13,332 bases of DNA from an uncultured Thiotrichaceae bacterium (GTDB lineage Bacteria > Pseudomonadota > Gammaproteobacteria > Thiotrichales > Thiotrichaceae). This document shows, in pieces, positions 1-8,200 of the stretch; the stretch's first letter is position 1, and every line of letters begins with the position of its first letter. The notes under the pieces are model-generated. The model saw only the letters and a program-made list of their open reading frames with translations, was not told where the DNA came from and searched no databases. A program made the translations under genes and the position numbers. The DNA lies in assembly GCA_902727945.1 (NCBI GenBank), contig CACVAV010000387.1:1-13332 (forward strand), given 5' to 3'.

Positions 1-2864
1 TCTGACGAGTCTGGCGTAGCGATATCCGGCAAAGCACTATCGATGTGATCATCGGCATCGGAACCGTTAAGCAGCATATCAAAATCAAGCGGCTCATCAA
101 CTGTTTCAGCCAGATTATCAATTTCTGCTGACACAGCATCCGGCAGACCAAGACCAGCATCAGTGCCTAAGCCCTGATCTTTTTCCAGCTCATTAGCCAA
201 ATCATCCAGACTGAAATCCAGACTATCATCTACTGTACTAGCCAGTTCACTATCATCAAGAGCCGGGGTGTCATTAAGCACTGACTGACTACCAAGATCG
301 GCAGCAGCATCATTCAAATGAACCGCATCGTCATCCAGGCTTTCCAGATTACCCAGTTCATTTTCCAACTCATCCAGATCAAAATCAAAATCGTCCAGAC
401 CCAAATCATCATCCAAACCGGCTATCGCATCAGCTTCAGGGGCTAGTGATACCTGCGTGGGCGCATCAGACTCAGAATCATCATCGCTCCCCATCAGCGC
501 CACAGCACCGGCACCGACTGCCGCTGTTGCAGCCGCTGCACCGGTCGCCAGCGCGCCCAGACCAATGCCATCATCAGACTGTTGATATAATTTATTGTCA
601 GGGCTGATTTTACCGCCCCACTCAGCAATCTCACGCCACATTTTGCTGTTTTTATCAGCTCCGGCAGTGTCCATAAAGGCTGCAGCCTGCGCATCAAACT
701 CATCCCGGTTATTAGATGCAAAATAGTTCTCTAATAACTTATGACGGTACTCAAGACGATCAGGGTGCTTTTCTAACGCTTTCTTCAATTCACTTTCAGC
801 CTGCTGATGCAGACCGTAGGCAATATAGACATTAGCCTCCATCAACACTTCATCTTCATCAGATGTGCTTTCGGCCTCAACAATGTCATTAACGTGAGAA
901 GCCGTTTCTTCATTAGTTAGCTGAGTACCAAACGGATCGTCATCCAGCTCATTGTATTGCTCAGCTTTATCCAGCTCAGCTTCCAGTCCTGCATATTGCT
1001 GGTCAGCATTTGCATCCGTTTTATCCGGATCCATGCCATCATCGTCAAACACCCCCGGCTCATTAGCAACGGGTGGAATACGATCGCCTTTTGCTTTCCT
1101 GCGTCCAAACAGACGAGAGAGCAACCATAGCAGCAATAATGATGTCAGAGCACCCGCACCAATTTTCCATGCCATCGGTGATGACAACATGCTCATCAGA
1201 TCAGGGCCACCGGCCTGCTCATCAGCAAAAGGTGAATTGTTCGCTGTTTGATCTGTCACCGGATCAGTAGCTGGTTGCTTATTCGCCAACTTATCCTGAG
1301 CCATTTGACGTGCATCATCAGCTAATTTTTTCGCGCGCTGTTCCGCAGCTGATAACTGATCAGTGGCAGGTGGCTGGGCACGAACAATTTTGTTATTTTC
1401 AGCCTCTGCCGCATTCGCGGCCTGGTTTTGAATATCTCTGCCGGTAGTTGCCTGATTCGTTTCGCCTGTGGTGCGTGGCACAACACCCTGACGTGGCTGT
1501 GTGGTGGTGCCGTTCTGCTGAGATGCCTGAGCATTAGTGACTGGCGTACCCGTCGTGCCCTCAGCTAATTTCTTCTGCAATTGCGCCAGCTGGTCATCAC
1601 GCAATGCGATCAGACGGTTCTTCTTGCGTAGCATTGACTCAAGATCAGTAATTCTGGACTTAAGCTCTTTATTCTCACGCTGGCGCGCAATCACTGACTC
1701 ATTGGCCAAAGCCAGTTCTTTCTCAATTTTAGCCAGATCAGGTGAGCCTGCTGATGCACCTCTTGCTGTGGAAGCCTTGTCTGCTTTACCCAGTACTTCC
1801 AGGCGCGCTTTATCCGTCTGTTTAGCCGGAGTAGACGGAGACGGTCTTTGGGTACTGGCTGTCTTTGTTGGCTGCTTCGATACAGCTTGTTGCGGAACGG
1901 TGTTTTTAGCCAGTGAAGACCTGAACTTTGTCCATTGCGCATATTGCTGCCGCACCTGACGACGCGCCTGAGCACGCGAGGAGCTTTTAGCAGCCTGCGC
2001 TGAAGGCGCCCGCAATACCACACCTGCTTTCAGACCGTTGATATTACCACCAATGAAGGCACCCGGATTTGCACGGTAAAGCGCCATCATCATCTGATCA
2101 ACATTGATGCCCGGCTGCCGTAAACGCGAAGCCACTTTAAATAAGGTATCACCTCTGCGAACACGGTATGTACGACTGGTATTACGTGCTGGTTGTGCCT
2201 GCCTTTGCTGCTGCTGAGCATTCTGCCGCTGTTGTGCTGCCTGCTGCTGTTGCTGGGCGCGTTGGCGCTGCTGAGCCTGTTCCTGCCGGGCAGCACGCTG
2301 CTGTTGTTGCGCTTGCTGAGCAGCACGTTGGCGCTGTTCCTGTTGCTGCTGAGCAGCGGCAATTTGTGTCGGACTCGCAGAAGGGGCGGGGGGTCTGCTG
2401 ACAACACCGGTTGAACGCGGCTCTGCCCGGACTGCAGCTTCTTCACCCGCTAATGCGGTACCCGGCTGCATCAATACAGGCGGGTCAAGCATAACAGTAT
2501 ATTCTTTAAGTAACTGACCCTGAGGCCAGCTCACTTCCAGCAAAAAGTTAACGAAGGGTTCTGCAATAGGTGCATCGGAGGTAATGAGAATAACCGGCTT
2601 GCCATTTTCGGTGGCACTGCGGAAACGCAGACTATCCAGAAAAGCAGGTCGATCCACACCTACCCGGCTAAATACATTGTTGGGAGCCAGGCGGACTTGC
2701 AACTGCTGAGCTTCCTGAGCGCTGGTTGACAACAACTCAATTTTTGCCCTCAGCGGTTGATTCAAGCTGGAGTTTGACCTGATATCGCCAAGACTCAACG
2801 CGTTTGATGCTACAGGAAATGATCCTGCAACCAGCACGGCTAAACTTAGAGCCTGTTTTTTCAC
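1..2864 (-). CDS. fimV: FimV/HubP-family polar organiser protein, N-terminal 954 residues (3' end outside window)
   Basis: FimV proteins sit at the cell pole, bind peptidoglycan through LysM and support type IV pilus assembly and twitching. The frame is open for all 954 codons to the left edge. Visible in order: signal peptide (1-22, cut after SNA); FimV N-terminal domain beginning LSLGDI (23-130); Gln/Ala/Arg-rich linker (167-226); LysM-like domain with YRVRRGDTLFKVA (233-286); coiled coil (about 376-435); one membrane span (565-586) followed by RRK; a very acidic cytoplasmic region; and a TPR-like segment around ANVYIAYGLHQQAESELKKA (677-696). An Ala/Gly-rich hydrophobic stretch at 766-791 is unusual. 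The start is GTG at 2864, chosen because AAAGGGGA lies 7-8 bases upstream and the signal peptide follows at once. Location downstream of asd matches the pseudomonad arrangement. The FimV C-terminal domain should lie beyond the edge. Confidence 0.9.
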   Translation of the reverse strand, partial: MKKQALSLAVLVAGSFPVASNALSLGDIRSNSSLNQPLRAKIELLSTSAQEAQQLQVRLAPNNVFSRVGVDRPAFLDSLRFRSATENGKPVILITSDAPIAEPFVNFLLEVSWPQGQLLKEYTVMLDPPVLMQPGTALAGEEAAVRAEPRSTGVVSRPPAPSASPTQIAAAQQQQEQRQRAAQQAQQQQRAARQEQAQQRQRAQQQQQAAQQRQNAQQQQRQAQPARNTSRTYRVRRGDTLFKVASRLRQPGINVDQMMMALYRANPGAFIGGNINGLKAGVVLRAPSAQAAKSSSRAQARRQVRQQYAQWTKFRSSLAKNTVPQQAVSKQPTKTASTQRPSPSTPAKQTDKARLEVLGKADKASTARGASAGSPDLAKIEKELALANESVIARQRENKELKSRITDLESMLRKKNRLIALRDDQLAQLQKKLAEGTTGTPVTNAQASQQNGTTTQPRQGVVPRTTGETNQATTGRDIQNQAANAAEAENNKIVRAQPPATDQLSAAEQRAKKLADDARQMAQDKLANKQPATDPVTDQTANNSPFADEQAGGPDLMSMLSSPMAWKIGAGALTSLLLLWLLSRLFGRRKAKGDRIPPVANEPGVFDDDGMDPDKTDANADQQYAGLEAELDKAEQYNELDDDPFGTQLTNEETASHVNDIVEAESTSDEDEVLMEANVYIAYGLHQQAESELKKALEKHPDRLEYRHKLLENYFASNNRDEFDAQAAAFMDTAGADKNSKMWREIAEWGGKISPDNKLYQQSDDGIGLGALATGAAAATAAVGAGAVALMGSDDDSESDAPTQVSLAPEADAIAGLDDDLGLDDFDFDLDELENELGNLESLDDDAVHLNDAAADLGSQSVLNDTPALDDSELASTVDDSLDFSLDDLANELEKDQGLGTDAGLGLPDAVSAEIDNLAETVDEPLDFDMLLNGSDADDHIDSALPDIATPDSS
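2187..2366 (-). repeat. Gln-rich low-complexity tract in fimV
   Basis: Residues 167-226 of FimV are dominated by Gln with Ala and Arg (runs such as AAQQAQQQQRAARQEQ). In DNA this is an imperfect CAG/CAA triplet array on the minus strand. It separates the N-terminal FimV domain from LysM and probably acts as a flexible periplasmic linker. Such arrays can change length by slippage. Confidence 0.8.
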
Positions 2865-3012
2865 TGCGATTCCCCTTTAACTAGTACAATCTTTAGCATC
2901 TCTATCCATCCCTATGGGTTAGCCTGAGCCCCTTAGTATTAGTATTCCGGATGAAGAGCGACTTATGGTTATTATTAGCAACAGACTATAGCTTAGAGTA
3001 CGCAAGCACGCA

Positions 3013-3021
3013 ATTATACCA
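3013..3021 (-). promoter_or_regulatory. candidate extended -10 promoter for fimV
   Basis: On the minus strand the sequence reads TGGTATAAT, a perfect -10 hexamer with the extended TGn element. No good -35 is seen 16-18 bases upstream, which is acceptable for extended -10 promoters. It would start transcription about 140 bases before the fimV GTG, giving a long leader. fimV may also be read through from asd, since no terminator follows asd. Confidence 0.45.
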
Positions 3022-3027
3022 AACCAG

Positions 3028-3066
3028 CCCTATTCGACCACCGAACAGCAACGGTGATTCATAGGG
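3028..3066. other. nested hairpin between asd and fimV
   Basis: Two nested inverted repeats: outer CCCTAT/ATAGGG (3028-3033 with 3061-3066) and inner CACCG/CGGTG (3039-3043 with 3052-3056). No U-run follows on either strand, so it is not a typical terminator. It lies just upstream of the candidate fimV promoter and could stabilise the asd transcript end. Function unknown. Confidence 0.4.
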
Positions 3067-3117
3067 TTATTGTTACAGGTGCCAATTAATTTATGCTGAA
3101 CCACCCATAAAAGCAGT

Positions 3118-4140
3118 TCATAGGTGGTCACGAATCAGTAATTCAGCAATCTGAACACTGTTTAATGCAGCGCCTTTACGCACGTTGTCCGCCACCACCC
3201 AAAGGTTTAATCCGCTGCGATGAGAAATATCCTCACGAATCCTTCCAACATAAACCGGGTCACTATTAGCGCCTTCTGTAACAGCGGTAGGATAACCACC
3301 CTCCACTCTTTCGTCCATTACTACAATACCGTCAGCTTTCTCCAGAATTTCACGGGCTTGTGCAGCACTCAGTTTTTCCCCGGTCTCAATATGGACGGCT
3401 TCAGAGTGACCGAAAAAAACCGGAATACGCACAGCAGTCGGATTCACCTGTATATCAGGCGACTCCATAATTTTGTGGGTTTCCCACACCATCTTCATTT
3501 CTTCCCTGGTATAACCATTCTCAAGGAAAACATCGATGTGAGGCAAGGCATTGAACGAAATTTGCTTAGGGTAGACCTTACATTCCACCGGTCTGCCACT
3601 TAACAAACTGGCTGTCTGGGATGCTAACTCATCAATGGCCTCTTTACCGGTACCAGAAACGGCCTGATAGGTGGCTACATTAATGCGCGTGATCCTAGCC
3701 GCATCATGCAAAGGCTTTAAAGCGACGAGCATTTGAATGGTAGAACAATTCGGATTAGCGATAATTCCACGTTTTTTATAACCTGCGATAGCATGAGGAT
3801 TCACCTCCGGAATAATCAGGGGAACATCCTCATCATAGCGAAAATGTGCCGTATTATCGATGACCACACAGCCCGCTGCAGCCGCCTTTGGCGCATAGAT
3901 AGCCGAAACAGAACCACCCGGTGAAAACAGACCAATCTGCACTGTTGAGAAATCAAAAGTGGCCAGGTCTTCAACTACCAGTGTTTTCCGCCCGAATTCA
4001 ACTTTCTTTCCGGCTGAGCGTTCACTCGCCAACGCATAAACCTTACCCACCGGAAAATTGCGCTCGGCCAGAATGGATAACATTGTTTCACCCACAGCCC
4101 CGGTTGCACCCACCACTGCCACATCATAAGTCTTAGCCAT
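3118..4140 (-). CDS. asd: aspartate-semialdehyde dehydrogenase
   Basis: Asd reduces aspartyl-4-phosphate to aspartate semialdehyde with NADPH, the branch step to lysine/diaminopimelate, threonine and methionine; it is cytosolic. The 340-residue product begins MAKTYDVAVVGATGAVG, an N-terminal Rossmann nucleotide-binding motif (GATGAVG, 11-17). The active-site NPNCSTIQ holds catalytic Cys132; Gln159 lies in YQAVSGTGKEA and the likely acid/base His245 in RIPVFFGHSE, with substrate-binding Arg238. All key residues are present, so this is not the Cys-less USG-1 paralogue of enterics. Length suits the roughly 340-aa class of Asd found directly upstream of fimV in pseudomonads. An in-frame ATG 45 bases further upstream is rejected because the 15 extra residues precede the conserved beta strand. 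The Shine-Dalgarno at the chosen start is weak (GAGTAG). It probably has its own promoter, since 123 bases separate it from the upstream lipoprotein gene. Confidence 0.95.
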   Translation of the reverse strand: MAKTYDVAVVGATGAVGETMLSILAERNFPVGKVYALASERSAGKKVEFGRKTLVVEDLATFDFSTVQIGLFSPGGSVSAIYAPKAAAAGCVVIDNTAHFRYDEDVPLIIPEVNPHAIAGYKKRGIIANPNCSTIQMLVALKPLHDAARITRINVATYQAVSGTGKEAIDELASQTASLLSGRPVECKVYPKQISFNALPHIDVFLENGYTREEMKMVWETHKIMESPDIQVNPTAVRIPVFFGHSEAVHIETGEKLSAAQAREILEKADGIVVMDERVEGGYPTAVTEGANSDPVYVGRIREDISHRSGLNLWVVADNVRKGAALNSVQIAELLIRDHL

Positions 4141-4170
4141 TTTTCTACTCAACGAACACGAAATAAAAAG

Positions 4171-4199
4171 TAAATATTGCCACACCCGGCAGCACGCAA
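4171..4199 (-). promoter_or_regulatory. weak candidate promoter for asd
   Basis: On the minus strand TTGCGT (4194-4199) and TATTTA (4171-4176) are separated by exactly 17 bases and lie about 30 bases before the asd ATG. Each hexamer matches consensus at only three of six positions, so this rests mainly on spacing and place. Confidence 0.22.
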
Positions 4200-4263
4200 C
4201 CGGCTCACGTCACTGAACCATAGAACAGTGCACAACAAGCTAATAGACGCTCGCCGGAGTCAG

Positions 4264-4425
4264 CTAGTAAGTGGCACCGGAGGACTGTGTCTTCTTTTCT
4301 TTGGCTTCCTTTTCCAGAGCAGAACCAGCCTGCTGAATATCTTTGCCAACCCCTTCTACTGTGCTACAAGCTGTCAGCAACAGTGTGAAAAACAAAGCCG
4401 TAAAAATTGTCATCGTTCTATACAT
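4264..4425 (-). CDS. entericidin-like small lipoprotein
   Basis: A 53-residue outer-envelope lipoprotein. It has a short positive N-terminus, a hydrophobic core and the lipobox LTAC with acylated Cys20 (signal peptidase II cut before it). The 34-residue mature part, CSTVEGVGKDIQQAGSALEK..., matches the entericidin A/B pattern (C-x-T-x-x-G-x-G-x-D-I-Q-x-x-G). It then runs into a charged, Lys/Glu-rich tail. Enterobacterial entericidins are tandem toxin/antidote lipoproteins; here only one copy is visible, so a toxin-antidote role cannot be assumed. The ATG at 4425 is chosen because AAGGA lies 8 bases upstream; an earlier in-frame ATG at 4446 adds a charged extension and lacks such a site. It lies upstream of asd on the same strand and divergent from the cytochrome gene. 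Confidence 0.8.
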   Translation of the reverse strand: MYRTMTIFTALFFTLLLTACSTVEGVGKDIQQAGSALEKEAKEKKTQSSGATY

Positions 4426-4799
4426 ATTAATTATCCTTTTACACATTAAAGACTACGTACTATTGAGCTGACCGCCTGATCAGGACACAGCCCAACACCA
4501 TCATCAACCCCAGTTTACCATTATTAATCACTTTGCGTCCTTCTGTAGTGGTAATCCGGCAACCGTCACTTCAATCATCAAAACCACCCTTGTTTCACAG
4601 AAAATAAGCACGTTCTGGCACTATCTCATAAGGTGCTCAGAACACCGGGGTGATTCAGGGTATTTTTCAGAGCATGCATTGGTGCACTATACTCATTGCG
4701 CGCATTGCCTGGCCTGATAACGATCTATGACCTGCTGTCAGAGGAAGATTCAGACCATACCGTGTGTATTTTTTTGTCGCTCACATAGAGGAATCGTTG
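4426..4799. other. divergent intergenic region between lipoprotein and cytochrome genes
   Basis: 374 bases without a convincing gene. It must hold the promoters of both flanking genes. For the cytochrome, TATACT at 4688-4693 is a possible -10 with only a poor -35 (TTTCAG, 17 bases upstream). A hairpin is present at 4612-4643. No tRNA or recognised RNA element was found. Confidence 0.5.
4612..4643. other. 10-bp hairpin, function unknown
   Basis: GTTCTGGCAC (4612-4621) pairs with GTGC-T-CAGAAC (4633-4643), a 10-base-pair stem with one bulged T and an 11-base loop. No T-run follows directly. It may be an operator-like inverted repeat or part of a transcript leader. Confidence 0.35.
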
Positions 4800-5132
4800 A
4801 TGAAAACGATAATGTATACTTTACCCTTCGCACTGATGCTAACCGCTGGTAGTGCTTTTTCTGCTGAGTTAAACGGTGCAAAACTGTATCTGGATAAAAC
4901 CTGCGCCAGTTGCCACGGCGCAGAGGGTAACAAACCGATTGCAGACAACTACCCAAAACTGGGCGGGCAGTCCGCAAAATATATCCTGGAAAGACTGAAA
5001 GCCTACAAGGCCGGGGAAATCAAAGGCGGACAAGCTGCCATCATGACTCCAATGGCTTCCATGCTCAATGAAGAAGAAATGGAAGCTGTTGCAAACTACC
5101 TTGCTGAAGTGACCTGCACACCAGCAGGATAA
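4800..5132 (+). CDS. periplasmic class I c-type cytochrome (c4/c553-like, monohaem)
   Basis: A small electron carrier of 110 residues. The Sec signal peptide ends at FSA (1-22). The haem-binding motif is CASCH (35-39), giving covalent haem on Cys35 and Cys38 and His39 as proximal ligand. The distal ligand is probably Met82 or Met85 in IMTPMASML, and the C-terminal helix EEEMEAVANYLAEV is typical of the fold. HGAEGNKP and YPKLGGQSAKYI recall single-domain relatives of cytochrome c4/c553. The start at 4800 has AGAGGA 8 bases upstream and opens directly on the signal peptide; the in-frame upstream ATG at 4764 adds 12 residues in front of it. An extra Cys106 lies near the C-terminus. Redox partner unknown: no oxidase or reductase gene is adjacent. 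It is a single-gene unit ending in a strong terminator. Confidence 0.9.
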   Translation: MKTIMYTLPFALMLTAGSAFSAELNGAKLYLDKTCASCHGAEGNKPIADNYPKLGGQSAKYILERLKAYKAGEIKGGQAAIMTPMASMLNEEEMEAVANYLAEVTCTPAG

Positions 5133-5144
5133 ACCCGCGAAAAC

Positions 5145-5179
5145 AAAAGGCCGGTCATCATGTGATCACCGGCCTTTTT
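5145..5179. terminator. bidirectional Rho-independent terminator
   Basis: AAAAGGCCGGT (5145-5155) pairs perfectly with ACCGGCCTTTT (5168-5178). The inner ATCA/TGAT can also pair across one C-C mismatch. A T-run follows on the plus strand; on the minus strand TTTTGTTTT follows. It sits between the convergent ends of the cytochrome gene (5132) and the 1170-aa surface-protein gene (5211), and should stop transcription from both. Confidence 0.9.
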
Positions 5180-5210
5180 ACAGCACTTTCATAAGCTATT
5201 TTACATTGCG

Positions 5211-8200
5211 TTATGAATCGCGGCGACGTCTCCAGAACGCTACCATAGATAATAACATTGACATCAGTCCCAATGTCCAGGTGCTGGCAGTCGGAATCTG
5301 AACGCTGGTGCCGGCAGTGGGTGTGAAACCAAAACCCACAGTCAGATTGGTAGATGCATCGCCATCACCATCGGTATCAGGCTCCTGCCCCCAGCTCAGC
5401 GTAATCGGATCACTCAATACACTGCCGTCAGTGAACTTAACACCATTACTGTCGGTGCCGTCATCATTATCCGGATCACCGTTATCAATCGTTGGCAAAT
5501 AACCCGCTGGTGGCGTCACCTTAACAACGTAGTCGCCCTCACGCAGATCGCCGAAGAAGTATTCACCATTTGAACTGGTGAGTTGTGGCTGAACCACGTT
5601 ACCTTTCAGATCCATCGCAAAAGTACCATCCGGATTCAATAATGTCACAGTAGACCTTGGCACACCCGGCTCACCCGGATCCTGTACGCCATCACTGTCC
5701 AGATCAATCCAGATACGGCTACCCACACCGACCGAACGATAAAGACCGCAATCCACAGTCAGGTTGTCCGTCTTATCACCAGTCGGTAACTTAAAGGCCG
5801 GTGTTTGGTAAACACTATCCACCACCACACAGTTACTATCAGAATCTGAAGCATTATTATCAGGATCAGAACCACCCTGAGACAACTGATAACCATCTTC
5901 AGGCGGCGTCACCGTAACACTGTACTCACCGGGTTCAAGATCAGTAAACTCATAAAGACCGCTGGCATTCGTTACAACCGGTGCCACCAAATTGCCGTTA
6001 ACATCATAAGCCGGGGAAATCCCATCAGCCCCCGTCAAACTGACTGTGACATCCGCCATACCGGATTCCTCGGTATCCTGAGTACCATTGGCATTAGCAT
6101 CATTCCAGATATAATTACCCACGCTGACCGTACTATAGAAACCACAGTCAACCGTCATATTGCCATTTTCATTATCACCGTCAATCGAACCGGCCGGCTC
6201 ACTATTGTCTGATAAGGTGATGGCATGCGTCTTAATCAGGCCAGCATCATCAATAATACAGTTACTATCGGTATTACTATCATCATCATCAACATCCAGC
6301 CCACCGGTAGTCCGGTAATACCCTGCCGGTGCGGACATATTCACAATATAGTCACCGCCCGGTAAATCACCAAAGCGATACCGACCATCAGCGCCCGTAG
6401 TTTGTGAAATAACAGCACCACCGTAAATATCGGTGACACTATTGCCTGCAACATCAGTCAGTTCAACCGTTACACCCTGTAGTGGTTTTTCACCTAAGGT
6501 TTGCAGACCATCAACATTAGCATCAACCCAGACATAATTACCCAGTGCCAACGCTGCCTCTTTAGACTCGTAGAAGCCAAAATCGACGGTCATATTACCG
6601 TTATTATCATCACCATCCGTAGCCGCTACCGGCTCAGTACCCGCCGCCAGTGTAAAAGGCTCAGTTTCAGGGCCATTCGCCTTCTCAACGCCATTGCTGT
6701 CCTGATCATCCACATTGACATCAACATCCGCACCACCCGCCGTCAAAACGAACCCGGCAGGCGGACTGGCTCTCACTATATAATCACCACCCGGCAGATT
6801 AGTAAATTGATACAGACCACTTGTATCGGTGGTCTGCGGTAAAACTTCATTACCGCTCAGATCCGTTACAGCACTACCATCAGGCTTCAGCAAGGTTACC
6901 TGGACATCTGCCAGACCCACTTCATCATCATCCTGACCACCATCTTCATCTACATCGTTCCAAATCAGGTTACCCACGGACAAAGGTACCACTGCCGTCG
7001 CAGGAGGTAGCACACCAAAATCAACCGTCAGATTAGAATTTTCATCCGGCGTTCCCGCACCATCATTACCCGCGATGTCACTGGCTGTAGGCAGCTCATA
7101 TAAAGGCTCATCTGTACCCAAAGTCACCAGACCGGAACAAATACCCTGCGCCGGATCATTACTACCATTATCATTACTATCGACATCCAGATTCGGATCA
7201 CTCTCATCACTGCCCGTACTCGCGGTATAACCAGCCAGCGGGCCACTCGCCGCAAAATTAGCAGCAGTCAGACAAACCGTGTAATCACCGGCCTCCAAGC
7301 CGCTGAATAAATAAAAACCATTATTCGAGGTCGTTTGTTGCAAAATCCCGTTATTACTATCGCGCAACTCAACCTGAAGAATAGCACTAACATTTGACTC
7401 ACCAGGATCTTTCAGGCCGTTATTGGAATGGGCCGCATTACCCGAACCACCATCAATCCAGATCTGATTACCCACACTGTACTTCGGCACTGCTGACTGA
7501 TGGAAACCGCAATCAACAGTCATATTGCCGTTATTATCATCACCATCAATACCAGCAATAGGCTCATTCCCCGCCGTCAAAAGGAAGGGCAATGTCTGTA
7601 TGCCGTCATCAGTCATCTGACAGTTACTGTCGGTATTACTGTCGTTCGTATCAACATCATCACCGCCGGACGTTGGTACATAACCACCCGGAGGCGTGAC
7701 TCTGATAATATACTCACCTTCAGGTAAATTGGTGAATTCATACTGACCTGTTGCTGTAATGGTCTGTGTTGGCACCACAACACCATTTAAATCACGTGCT
7801 GCTGATAAGGTCTCATCAGCTTCCACTTTCAGCAAATCAACCTGAGCATCAACCAGCCCGGCCTCATCAGCACCCTGGATACCATCTTTATCATCGTCCA
7901 GCCAAACATGATCACCTACCGATAATGGAACCGCCGGAATTGCAGGTTCGATCACCACTTTGTAATCCTCGACTTCACCATCCGCCGCTTCACCCGTGAT
8001 GCCATCACCACCCGCAGTAGAGCAACGAAAACGAGCGTAGGTTTCACCGGCCTTAGCCAGTGTTGGCACACTTAGCGTCAGCTGATTAAAACCTTCTGAT
8101 AACTGCTCATCAACAAATACCTGCTCGGTAACACCTGCCCAGGAACCATCACCTTCCCAGTCAATCCACGCATTTAACTGACAGGCCTTACTGGCCGTAA

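Noticed and set aside
2168..2414. Plus-strand open frames rich in Leu or Ala/Val opposite the fimV Gln tract
   Set aside because: They are the antisense reading of CAG/CAA repeats (CTG/TTG), with no ribosome site and no family resemblance, while the minus-strand FimV frame is clear.
917..2446. Several minus-strand open frames of 63-118 codons inside fimV in a different frame
   Set aside because: They are out of frame with 954 continuous FimV codons that show signal peptide, LysM, membrane span and TPR-like features in order, so they are shadows.
4141..4185. Earlier ATG for asd adding 15 residues
   Set aside because: The extra residues (MWQYLLFISCSLSRK) precede a complete Rossmann start MAKTYDVAVVGATG and are not expected in Asd.
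5325..7925. Recurring short similar segments that could suggest a CRISPR or intergenic repeat array
   Set aside because: Spacing is about 390-470 bases, copies are degenerate, and all lie in frame within protein modules.
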